Positions 33,591 to 43,980 of a DNA stretch of 64,000 nucleotides are shown here, piece after piece. Within the stretch, counting starts at the first letter, position 1; every line of letters starts with the position of its first letter. Both the position numbers and the translations under genes were made by a program. The DNA comes from Dactylorhiza incarnata (Eukaryota; Streptophyta; Magnoliopsida; Asparagales; Orchidaceae), in contig JAWHQI010000004.1 of the NCBI GenBank assembly GCA_033032865.1, positions 28,254,001 through 28,318,000 on the forward strand, read 5' to 3'. The notes under the pieces are model-generated. The model searched no databases. It was not told the DNA's origin and worked only from the letters and a program-made list of their open reading frames with translations.

Positions 33591-33850
33591 ATCTCCCCCT
33601 TTTGATAATAACAAATCAGTATAAAAAGAAATCATGTCTATTTAGGTTGTTGATTTTAACATATGGTGTGTGCACAAAAATAACATTATATATTCCTCTT
33701 AAGAGTAATCTCCCCCTAGATGAAAGCTCCCCCTAAATGAATGCTCCCCCTAAATGTTATAGTAAATTGAAATGATGTATTGTTTAGGTTGACTATTTAG
33801 GTGTAATAGTTCTTTGATTTCTTGAATATACTTATAATTCTCCCCCTTTT
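33591..33850 (-). other. SIRC polypurine tracts (multiple)
   Basis: On the minus strand, AGGGGGAGA/C motifs at 33591-33603 (abutting the LTR), 33708-33720, 33726-33737, 33743-33754 and 33838-33850. Repeated polypurine tracts are a known Sirevirus trait. Confidence 0.75.
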
Positions 33851-34902
33851 GGTATTAGCAAAAGGTAATGAATGAGTAGATCGTAAGGGAAGAGAGAGGA
33901 TTGAGAAAATAAGAGTAAGCGGAAGCACTTGTTGGGAAAAAGAGTGAAAATCTTGAAGTAATAGTAATATGCCATAGTATTGTATAAACTCATGAATAGA
34001 CGGTATAGCCATATGAAGTAATAAAATAAAATAGTTTAAACATGATTAAGGTCATTTTAAAGTATCATAGAAAGACACAATTGTGTATAGAAATTTGGAA
34101 TATTTTCGGTCCAATTCTCATGAGATGAATGTTTATATAACATAATGATGTGTACAAGTGATACTTAGATCAAACATATGAAGTTGTTTAATGTACATGA
34201 TCATTGGAATAGAGAACATAATATAAGCATATAAAGACAACTTTGACCTTGAAGCGATAGCATAAGAAGAATTGAATACCATTTTTCTTTTGCACAAGAC
34301 ACCTTACAATTCTGTCCAAGGTGCTTAACCTCACAATGCTTATTAAGACTTATCAGGAGGGTAAGTAGTGCTTGGTGGAGTATCCTTGTCTTTAATTTAA
34401 ACTTTTTTTTGATCACATATTTTGTGATATCTTAGTATCGAGATATTGATAATTTTTTAATTGACCAAGGATCTCCGAATTCACTTAAATCGCAAGAGAT
34501 GGTGTATATTTTGTTGTGCTAACAAGTCAAGGTTGAAAGTAGTATTTATGAAGTGCTATTGTATTATGTTAAAGCAAATATGATTCATGTATATATTAAA
34601 TAGAAAGACATATGTATGGATCAAAAGAAGTGAACGTGATAGTCCATTATTATATATAAACAATTTCTCATACTTAGAGGCATGCAAAAAACAAGTTCCA
34701 ATAGTCTAAACAACTAAGTAGGAGTGTCAATACGATGATAGATTTGAAATGAAATCATATAATCATGTAATAGCCATTTTTTTACAAAAATAAAAAGCAC
34801 ATGGTTTGGCATCAATTCATGAGTTGTAGCATTAATAAAGACATATAACCATTGGAAAACATCAAATGGACCAAAAAAACTGAAGATTAAGCAAATCAGG
34901 AG
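33851..34902. other. SIRC noncoding spacer
   Basis: About 1 kb of A/T-rich DNA between the polypurine tracts and the internal promoter. No gene or repeat recognised; short predicted frames lack recognisable features. Confidence 0.5.
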
Positions 34903-34958
34903 CTGTCGGAAATTTCCGACAGTCACTGTCGCCTGGGCGACAGCTAAAAATATAAATA
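34903..34958 (+). promoter_or_regulatory. Internal promoter of the SIRC extra gene
   Basis: Perfect 20-base palindrome CTGTCGGAAATTTCCGACAG (34903-34922), then CTGTCGCCTGGGCGACAG (34926-34943), then TATAAATA at 34951-34958 on the plus strand, seven bases after the second palindrome. These are the same two palindromes that precede the LTR TATA box, here pointing the other way. Transcription start would be expected about 30 bases on, near 34985 (inference). Confidence 0.65.
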
Positions 34959-35053
34959 CGGCCTAAAACCGAGTCAAACCCTATTGTGCATCATTTCCTG
35001 GACTTAAGGGCGAGAGGAAGCTGTCGGATATCGGCGACAACCCTAGATATAAG

Positions 35054-35596
35054 GTATGGGGTTTTTGATTTTGAAGTTTTTGACTTAAAACCTTTAGAGA
35101 TTTGTGATTTTGGAAAGGGGAGAAGATGAAAAATGTGTTTTTCAATTTACCTTTGATGAATGGTGTAGATCCTTGAAGTTTTGTGTAGAAAAGGTGTAGA
35201 TCGAGTGGAAATCAAGTGGATCTTGGTGGATCTTAGTGGATTTTGTTTGGATGTTGTGATTTTTAGGGTTTAAGTTGTGAATTTTTTTTAATACAATGTT
35301 TAATTTCAAAAACTGAAGCTTGTTCTTTTGAAGAAGGTTGAAGAAGATGAATAGTAATGGATATGTGAGAAGATGTGGTTTGTTCCAAAAATTTTTTTTG
35401 GTTAACTTGATTTTGAAATATAGCTTGATTTTGAAATATAGCTTGATTTTGAGTAGATCTGGAAGTGTAGTTGAAAAATTTAAAGAAAAGTTCACTGGAG
35501 TACTGTCGGAATTTTCCGACAGCCAATGTCGCCTGGGCGAGATCGTTCTAGTGCACAGAACTTGTTTAATTCATTTTTGTTATGTTATGTTTGCAG
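35054..35596 (+). other. Candidate 5'-UTR intron of the SIRC extra gene
   Basis: Donor AAG|GTATGG at 35054 and acceptor TTATGTTTGCAG ending at 35596, two bases before the ATG at 35598. The 543-base interval is T-rich, as plant introns are, and contains another palindrome pair (35503-35540). Splicing is inferred from consensus sites only. Confidence 0.5.
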
Positions 35597-35597
35597 A

Positions 35598-36713
35598 ATG
35601 GCTTCCAGTTCGAAGGCGCGAAGGAGTACGTCAGAAGATGCGCATAGTTCGTATCAAGTTTACCCTAGGGTGGAGAAAGCAATAATTGGAGTAGCAAAAT
35701 ATGTAGAATTTGATTCTCCGAAGCACGATCATATCTATGATCGTCTTGCGAATGCAGGTATAATTTCAGTAATCACAGCAGATCCGTTCTCATCCTTTTT
35801 GATTCGAGAATTTTATAATCATTTGGAAGACCCGAGTTATACCGAATGGGATGGGGGAGTGAGATCTAGAATCCAAGGTCAACAAGTGGAAATAACACAT
35901 GTTGATCTTAGAGTGGAATTCGGTCTTCTTATGAGTGAACATATGCCTGATATAGTAGAGAGCTATAGAAAGGATAGAGATTGGACCCTTGTAAACATGA
36001 GTTTACATGGAAGTCAAAAGAAGACCCTAACCACTGAAGTTTCGTCACTCACTCCGGATGCATATTTAGTCCAAGATATATTAAGGAACTCAGTTATGTT
36101 AAAGAGTGGAGATACAAGGAGTATCACAACACAGTTGACGCTCATTACTTACTTTATTATGGAGGAGGAACCTTTTGATGTAGCGGACTTCATCCTTTCT
36201 CAGATTCGGTATGCTTTTAGATTAAAACATCCAAAATGGGTGAAGATTCATACTTTGCCAATGGGGGCAATAATTCAATGTATACTATATAAGAAGTATG
36301 AATGGATAGTTCAAGATTCGTACTTTGATGATTGTTTTCCTGAGATATATTATACGGGAACTATGAGAGTGAAGAAGATGCAGAAAAAGCCTCATCCTGG
36401 AATTGAGATTAGAGAGCCTCCAATGCCTAGGGCAGGATCACTACGAGAGTCTATAGATGATCTGCGTGATTCCTTTGAGGATCACAAGAAGGAAGTGAAG
36501 AAAGATCGTAGTAGAATGCAGAAGTTTATGAAATTTTTGGTGAAAGGTTTGAAGTTAAAGACTACTCCGGAAGAAGCGGCCGAATGGCAAATTCCAGATG
36601 AAGAACCGCCATGCCAATCAGTGAGGCGGACTCGACGTGGTAAGGCCGTAAGACGAGGACCTTCAGAAGATTGTCCAGAGAGCAGCGGGGCTGGTTATGA
36701 GGATTCTGAGTAG
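35598..36713 (+). CDS. SIRC antisense extra protein (plant-transposon-protein-like)
   Basis: Intact 371-codon frame, antisense to the element and convergent with pol. The start at 35598 (MASSSKARRSTS) is preferred over an in-frame upstream ATG at 35526, because the upstream part reads as intron and palindrome sequence. Residues about 20-230 are mixed alpha/beta, with a RIQGQQVEITHVDLRVEFGL segment and a long helical part (YLVQDILRNSVML, TQLTLITYFIMEEE). The C-terminal third is charged with a K/R/E-rich coiled region (LRESIDDLRDSFEDHKKEVK) and a basic tail. The fold pattern resembles the 'putative plant transposon protein' family found in extra ORFs of plant retrotransposons and matches SIRD's extra protein in places. 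Function unknown. It lacks stops although adjacent pol has several. Confidence 0.75.
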   Translation: MASSSKARRSTSEDAHSSYQVYPRVEKAIIGVAKYVEFDSPKHDHIYDRLANAGIISVITADPFSSFLIREFYNHLEDPSYTEWDGGVRSRIQGQQVEITHVDLRVEFGLLMSEHMPDIVESYRKDRDWTLVNMSLHGSQKKTLTTEVSSLTPDAYLVQDILRNSVMLKSGDTRSITTQLTLITYFIMEEEPFDVADFILSQIRYAFRLKHPKWVKIHTLPMGAIIQCILYKKYEWIVQDSYFDDCFPEIYYTGTMRVKKMQKKPHPGIEIREPPMPRAGSLRESIDDLRDSFEDHKKEVKKDRSRMQKFMKFLVKGLKLKTTPEEAAEWQIPDEEPPCQSVRRTRRGKAVRRGPSEDCPESSGAGYEDSE

Positions 36714-36741
36714 TTTTCATCAGGGTGCTGCTTCTGACAGA

Positions 36742-36781
36742 TGTCGGAATTTTCCGATATCCACTGTCGCCTGGGCGACAG
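36742..36781. repeat. Palindrome pair after the SIRC extra gene
   Basis: TGTCGGAATTTTCCGATA then CTGTCGCCTGGGCGACAG, starting 29 bases after the stop codon. Third internal copy of the LTR palindrome pair. It lies between the convergent extra gene and pol. Confidence 0.8.
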
Positions 36782-36995
36782 TGAATTTGCCCAGATTTCA
36801 TTTTCTGTTATCTGAACTTGATCCTATGTTGATTTCTACTATCTTTCTGAAACAATTTTATGTAATATTAATTTTGTGAGAATTTTTCTTAAGTAATTCA
36901 AATTCTATTTTTGATTTGAAATTTAGTCTTTCTTTTTAAAATGTATAGGTGTTGTGATATTTTTTTTATTTTATAGGTCATAAGTAGTGATGTAA

Positions 36996-38615
36996 TCATT
37001 GTGAAATGTCTAGGATTCCCAATTCTAGCCTAAGCATAGAAAAATGGGAATCCGGTAACGGTTTAGTGAATATATCCGCTAGTTGATTATCCGTGCCTAT
37101 AAATGAAATTTTTATGCGGTTATTTTTAATATGATCTCTAATGAAATGATGTCTCACATCAATATGCTTAGACCTTGAATGATGGACCGGGTTGTATGTT
37201 AAATCAATTGCACTTTTATTATCACACCATAATTCAATAGTTTGTTGTTTAATATTAAAGTCTTCTAAAGTTTGTTTCATCCAAAGAGCTTGTGCACAAC
37301 AACTACCAAGTGCGATGTATTCAGCCTCGGTGGTTGAGAGGGCAACAAAATTCTGTTTCCTACTCGACCATGAAATGAGTGAAGGGCCTAAAAAGTGACA
37401 AGTGCCACTAGTGCTTTTCCTATCTAGTGAACAACCGGCATAATCAGAATCAGAGTAGCCAAAAAGAGTAAAATTATCGCTATGAGGATACCATAAACCA
37501 AGTTTAGATGTGCCAATTAAATATCTAAAAATTCTTTTTACCGCTTTTAAATGTGATTCTTTGGGATCGGCTTGAAATCTAGCACATAAACAAGCTGAAA
37601 ACATAATATCCGGTCTAGAGGCAGTTAAATATAAAATTGAACCTATCATGCCTCTATATAAAGTTTGATCTATTGATATTCCATTTTCATCTTTTCCTAA
37701 TTTTAAAGATACACTCATAGGAGTATTTGCTTGTTTGAGATTTTCAAATCCAAATCGTTTTAAAACATCATGAATATATTTTGATTGGTTAATAAAAACT
37801 CCATCATGTTTTTGAACAATTTGAAATCCTAAGAAATATTTTAATTCTCCTACCATACTCATCTCAAATTCACTTTCCATCATTTTTACAACATAATTAC
37901 ACAACTCTTCATTAGTGGCTCCAAAAATAATATCATCAACATAGATTTGTAAAACAATTAAATCATCATCTACTTGCTTAATGAAGAGTGTACAATCAAC
38001 ACCACCCATTTTAAAACCATTTTGTAATAAATATATAGTCAATCTATCATACCATGCTCGTGGCGCTTGTTTTAAACCATACAAAGCTTTTAACAATCTA
38101 TATACGCGATTAGGAAATTTTTCATTTACAAATCCTGGGGGTTGTTCAACATAAACTTCTTCTTTAATCAACCCGTTTAAAAATGCAGTTTTAATATTCA
38201 TTTGCAATAATTTAAACCTTTTATGACTAGCAAATGCAACAAAAATTCTAACTGCTTCCAATCGTGCTACGGGTGCAAATGTTTCATCAAAATCTACCCC
38301 TTCAATTTGATTATATCCTTTCGCTACAAGCCTAGCTTTGTTTCTAGTGACCCTAGAGTCACTATCTAATTTGTTTTTGAAAATCCATTTGACTCCTACC
38401 ACAGGATGATCACTTGGTCTATCTACAAGAATCCAAACTTTATTTCTTTCAAATTGGTTAAGTTCTTCATTCATAGCTAGAAACCAAGATTCATCATTTA
38501 AAGCGGTGGCAACATCTTTTGGTTCTATATTTGAGACAAAACATAAATTTGAAAAACTTTCATGTAAACTAGAACGTGTACGTACCCCACTTAATGGTTC
38601 TCCAATAACAAGTTC
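36996..38615 (-). pseudogene. SIRC reverse transcriptase and RNase H
   Basis: Copia-type reverse transcriptase from 38474 (open for 492 codons): [62 protein letters not shown] (YVDD catalytic motif), then RNase H ending with [15 protein letters not shown] and [12 protein letters not shown] at about 38619 separates it from integrase; without that single stop the frame is continuous. The C-terminus ends near 36996. Confidence 0.9.
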
Positions 38616-40235
38616 TTACGGATGATCTTTTGAGAACCTTAGCTCAGTTGGAGGTACATATCCTTGTTCTTCTTCTTCTTCACCATCTTTTTCGTCTTCT
38701 TTCTCCACTTTTTCTTCATCATCATTATCATCATTTTTCCTCAGATTTTGTTCCACATCTTCTTCATTTTTCTCATTACCTGCAACTTTAGTGTTTTCTA
38801 CACAAGAAATGTTTTCATCAAATTTTACATGAATAGATTCTTCAACAACTTTAGTACGTTTATTATAAACTCTATAGGCCTTGCTAGTTGAAGAATAACC
38901 AATGAAAATTCCTTCATCACATTTTTCATCAAATTTGCCTAAGTTATCTTTTGTATTCAGAATAAAGCATTTACAACCAAAAACTTTAAAGTAAGATACA
39001 TTTGGTTTTCTTTGAAAATAAATTTCATAAGGAGTTAATTGTAACGTGGGACGAATCATGACACGATTAATAATATAGCATGCAGTACTAACGGCTTCGG
39101 CCCAAAAATATTTTGGCAATTTAAATTCACAAAGCATAGTACGTCCTAATTCTTGAAGTGTTCTATTTTTCCTCTCCACTACACCATTTTGCTGTGGTGT
39201 GCGTGGAGCGGAAAATTCGTGTTTTATCCCAAATTCATTACAATATGAAATAAATTTTTCATTATCAAATTCTCCTCCATGATCTGATCTAATGCATTTT
39301 ACATTTAAATCAAGTTCATTTTGAATACGTGAAATTAGTTTTACAAATTCATCAAAAGCATCAGATTTTGAATTTAAAAACAATGTCCAACAAAATCTAG
39401 AATAATCATCAATAATAACAAACGTATATTTTCTAGCTCCTAGACTTTGTGTAGAAATTGGACCAAACAAGTCCATATGTAATAGATGTAAAAGTCTAGT
39501 AGTAGAAATAACATTTTTGCTTTTAAAAGATGATTTTGTAAACTTTCCTTTTTGGCATGGTGAACATAATGAAGAAAGCTTTCCATTCAAATTTGGTAAA
39601 CCTTTTATAATTTTATTTTTAGAAAGCTTTACTATGTGTTTGGCACTAGAATGTCCAAGTCTCCTATGCCATAATTCAAGTTCATCATTCTTTGAAATAA
39701 AACATTTAAGTGTAGAATGAGATAAATCATGAAAAGTGATTGTATAGACATTGTTTATTCTTGGTGCAGTAAGTACGATTTCGTTTGTTTTAGAATCAAT
39801 AATTTTGCAAAGGTTTGAGCTAGAGTCAAATAGAACATTTAGATTTTTATCACATAGTTGACTAATAGAAATTAAATTATGTTTCAAACCTTTAACATAT
39901 AAAACATTTGAAATTTTAAATTCTTCGTTACCTACTACTCCAATGCCTTTGACTTTACCCTTGCCATTATCTCCAAATGTCACTGTTCCACCTTTCTTCA
40001 TCTCCAGGCTAAGGAACTTTGATTTATCGCCCGTCATGTGTTTTGAACATACAGAGTCCAAATACCACACGTCTTCCTTGTTCCTAGCCTGCACGCACAC
40101 CTAAAAAGATGATGAGAGTAAAGATCTGGTTACCCAAGTGGTCGATCCCATGGTATAGGTGGACGCCTTAGGTACCCAGATTTGTTTAACATTAACTTTT
40201 CCCTTCTTCCAACATGAGCCCGAGATGTGACCAAA
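38616..40235 (-). pseudogene. SIRC protease and integrase
   Basis: Open from 40100 to 38616. Protease starts VWYLDSVCSKHMTGD: the active site reads DSV where DSG is required, so it is likely dead. GAG-pre-integrase and HHCC (LELWHRRLGH...CSPCQKGKF) precede the integrase core: MDLFGPISTQ, RSDHGGEF, TPQQNGVVERKN with catalytic D, D, E all present. An acidic linker (EEEEEQGYVPP) leads to reverse transcriptase. A TAG near 40101 and a TAA at 40236 in the second zinc knuckle break the frame upstream. Confidence 0.9.
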
Positions 40236-42045
40236 TTAATGACATTTGGCACACACAATGAATGGTGAGGAACCATTTTTCAATGGTTTCTCTGGACTCT
40301 TGCTGGTGGAAACATCTTTATGTGTGGACTTAGAAAAAATTTCATTTTGAAAAACAGGTTTTCTGAACCTGGAGCTATCGCTGGTTCCGACAGCAGCTGT
40401 CAGAAATTTCCGACAGCTTCCAGAAACGTATCCTAGCCCAAATTTTGCTGTCCCATGGCATTGGTTGGCTAAAAGCATATCCAGAGATTTTTGTCCAACA
40501 CCAAATTTTCCAATTGCCATGTTCAACTCATTTACTTTGGACTTTAAAATTGAGTTTTCTTTTACTATCATGCCACATCTATTTGCAACACTTTTCTTAT
40601 AATTCTCTAATTGAGAATGAGAGGTTTTAACAACTTTTTCTAAGTCCTTTTTCTCTTTTAGAAGTTGATCAATTTTTTGATCGGACTTAGAAATAGTGTT
40701 TTCAAGTTCTTTTATCCTTGTCGAAGAGTGATCAAAATCTTGACAAATTTCTTTCTCGTTCCCAATAGATTTCAAATCATTTGATAACTTTTTATTTACT
40801 TTCAAAAGAACTTTGTTTTCAGATTTTAAAAAATCAAATTGTTTTAGGCTTTTATCCAAAAATTTGCAAGTTTTCATAAATTCAGAATATAAATCTTCAT
40901 AAGATGGAGGAGTTACCTCAGTGTCGCTTTGGACACTGCAATCGTCGTCAGATGACGCATTTTCTTTCCCCATCAAGCAGACATTTGCCTCCTCTTCCTC
41001 CTGTGTTGAGGAATCACTTTCTTCACCAGACGAAGAATCATCCCAAGTCTCTGCCTTTAACACTTTCTTCTTGTAACTTTTATCGTGCCTCTTTGCTTTT
41101 TGCTCTTTCAAATACTTTGGGCACTTGCTTCTGATATGACCAATCTTCTTGCAATGATAGCACTCCGGTAGCGGACGCTCTTCTTCATTCTCCATTTTTC
41201 CTTTGCCTTTTTGGTAGGCAAAATCGTTCTTTTTGAAAAATCTCTTAAATGAATTTCTCCTCTCCGGATTTCTCATAAACTTCTTAAAGTTCCTCACAAA
41301 CAGTCCTTCCTCTTCTTCCTCACTTTCTTCAGATTCAGTTTCAACTTCCTTTTTAGATTTCAACGCCAAGCTTTTCTTTTTGGGCTCCAAATTGTACTCT
41401 TGGCTTTGAATCTTCAACTCCACTTCATGGGCTTTTAGATTCCCAATGAGACTCTCCAATTGTAAGGTCTTAAGATCATGTGACTTTAGGATTGAACTTC
41501 GGGGGAAGTGATCTTAAGATTTTCCTCACTAAATCTCCATTGGAGAAAACCTTACCCAACACCTTTGAATCGTTCACGATTTTAGTAAATCGTGTGTACA
41601 TTGTATCAATTTCTTCATCCACCTCCATTTTGAATCTTTCAAATTCTGACTCCAGTTGAAATAGCTTTGAATCCTTTACCTGCAAAGTACCTTCATGAGT
41701 GATTTCTAAAAGATTCCAAATTTCATATGCAGTATCACAAGCACAAACTCTATTAAATTCAGTGCGATCTAGTGCGCAAAATAAAGCATTCATGGCTTTT
41801 GCATTATTTTTACATCTTTATTTATCATTGTCATCCCACTTGTCTTTGTGTTTAGCCATAGTTACATCTCCTACCACAATTGTTGGAGAAGAATAACTCG
41901 TCTGGACCATATTCCAAACTTCCATGTCGAGAGCTATTAGAAAACACCGCATTTGGGTTTTCCAATAGTTATAGTCCGTGCCCGTAAAAAGTGGTGGCCT
42001 ACTAATTCCTTGCCCCTCAACGAACGCGTGATCGTTGTGCGCCAT
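40236..42045 (-). pseudogene. SIRC gag with two zinc knuckles
   Basis: Start MAHNDHAFVEGQG at 42045; frame upstream of this is primer-site sequence. N-terminus RPPLFTGTDYNYWKTQM is typical of Sirevirus Gag. TAA at 41818 and a frameshift near 41470 break it. First CCHC knuckle: CYHCKKIGHIRSKC near 41157. Then an acidic region, a long coiled coil (about 40900-40500), and a second knuckle whose Gln codon is now TAA (CAKCH, stop, FGHISGSC; 40236). Between the knuckles, at 40375-40416, the coding sequence contains a degenerate copy of the LTR palindrome pair. Confidence 0.88.
40375..40416 (-). repeat. LTR palindrome pair inside SIRC gag
   Basis: CTGTCAGAAATTTCCGACAG (40397-40416, one mismatch from a perfect palindrome) beside a degenerate partner, TATCGCTGGTTCCGACAG. 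It is translated in the spacer between the two zinc knuckles. Confidence 0.8.
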
Positions 42046-42082
42046 TACTCCCGGTGGTAAAACTGTTTTGGAGTAACCTCGT

Positions 42083-42092
42083 TCTGATACCA
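42083..42092 (-). other. SIRC primer binding site (initiator tRNA-Met)
   Basis: Minus strand TGGTATCAGA, two bases inside the 5' LTR end at 42095. Confidence 0.9.
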
Positions 42093-42708
42093 CGTGTTGG
42101 ATCTTGCGGCGCCCTTAGAGGGGGGGGGGGGTGAATAAGGGCCTTTTAGAAAATATGATTTTTACTTAAGAATTTTGAAACAACTTTTACTTTTCTAAAA
42201 GTTACTTATAAAACTTTCAAACTAATGTAATTTTTAGAATAAATTCAAACACAAATTTCTATGTTAAAGATTAAACAACCATATTTGCAATTAAAGAAAA
42301 AGTCATAACTTTATAATTATGAAAATCACATACAAATAATATGATCTTAACAATGCTTAAGATCAAGGCACAAATATGATAATAACCCTTTTACAATTTG
42401 TATTTACCAATCCTTCTCCCAAGGATCGGAAGGCTATCACTTGTCTCTCTCTAGACCAAGCCCAAGCCTATCCTCTAGATCTTCACAAGATCTAGACGTA
42501 GCACACAAGGCCACGATTTCCCACCAAGCCACGCAAGGACTTGGACGCTCCACACAAGGAAGCGATTTTCCCCTAAGCCACGCAAGGACTTAGACATCAC
42601 GCACAAGGAGACGATTTCCCTACCAATACAAAATGAAATGTATATAAATGAAAATACAAAATGAAAAGAACAACTCCCTAGAAATTCAGATCTCTGAAAG
42701 GAAGGCTG

Positions 42709-43891
42709 TGTTGAATTTTTGAAGTGGTGTGGAGGAGACCGGGCGGTCTGGTTTGGGAGACCGCGGTGATCGCGCGTCTTGTATAGGTTATCTGCCGGTC
42801 TGGCTCTGCCGGGTTGTTCTGGCGGTCTGCTGGTTGTTCCAGTCTGTTCTTGGTAGCTGCGGTTTGTTCCCGAGTAGGTCTGCTAGTTTGCCTGGCTTCC
42901 TTGTTGGAAGACCGGGCGGGTTGTTCCTATATGACTGTCTACCCGGGCGGTCTATATTGGTGATCTGGCGACTTGGTTGAAGTCGGCCAGATGGTTCTAG
43001 CTTGCTCCTGGTGATCTAAGGAAGGAGCGTTGTTGAGACCGCATGGCTTGTGCGCGGTCTCGTGTTCGCGCGGCCTGTACGCGATCTTGTCTGCTGATCT
43101 GCGTCTTGGTCGGGTGATCGACCAAGAGGTCTATTCGCGCGGTCTGTCTTTTGAGACCGTTCGCGATCTGATGGGTGGTGACTGTATCCCAGTTTGTGCG
43201 GTGACGACATCCGTCCACCCGCCTATAAATAGGGGTGCATGGCCCGTCATTCTTAACTAGAACTGTAAGAACCAGAGCCCGGATTGTTTCTTGCGGTCTC
43301 AAGTTTGAGTTCACGCGACTTGGATGCGAGTTAACCTTTGTTGTGTTCGCAGGTTTGCGGTCAGCAGGGTGCGGTCTCCTTCCTTGGTGATTTCCAGTGG
43401 CTTGAATAAACAGTTTGTCTGCGGTCTGTCAGCGAACTGGGTTATTGTGTTCTTATGCTGTTCGCAGCGGGCTCAGTGATCAGGCGACCTTCAGCGGTTA
43501 GGCGGTCTGAGTTGCGGTCTGGCGACAACTTCAGTTCTTTGTTCCAATAAAGCTCCAGTTCGTGCGGTCTGAGGTGCGGTCTTGCAGTGCTGGCAGTCTG
43601 TCCGGTTTTTGTTCGTGCGATCTCAGGGCAAGCAGGGCGAGTTCTGGAGTGGTGCGGCTTGTGCGGTCTAAGCTTATCTAGCTGCCAGCTTTGCTTTTTG
43701 GTGTGTTTTGTTCTTCTCGTCTCCGTGATTCTGATGAATCATGTCTCGCCATGTATACCTCGCATTGTAAAGCAGTTCTGTTTCAATAAAGATTTCTTGT
43801 GTTGCTGTTTTGGCATTGTGATTGTTTGGCTATAACTCTTGTTGATACAACTCCTGCTTACTCCTAAACGGTCCAATAAAAAATTTTAATA
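42709..43891 (+). repeat. COPB 5' LTR
   Basis: 1183 bp, TATAAATA at 43224-43231, dense GCGGTCT/AGACCGC words. Differs from the 3' LTR by roughly 2-3 percent by eye. The first 200 bases differ strongly from the COPA LTR, while the region around and after the TATA box is similar. Confidence 0.93.
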
Positions 43892-43980
43892 TGGTATCAG
43901 AGCTAGGTTTCTAGAGTGGATAAGCAGTGATCAACTAGAGTTGCCATCGTCTTTGTGAAGAAGAGACCACATAGATTGCC

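Noticed and set aside
35526..35597. Upstream ATG start of the SIRC extra gene at 35526
   Set aside because: The 24 extra codons overlap palindrome sequence and a presumed intron end (TTTGCAG); the ATG at 35598 has a better context.
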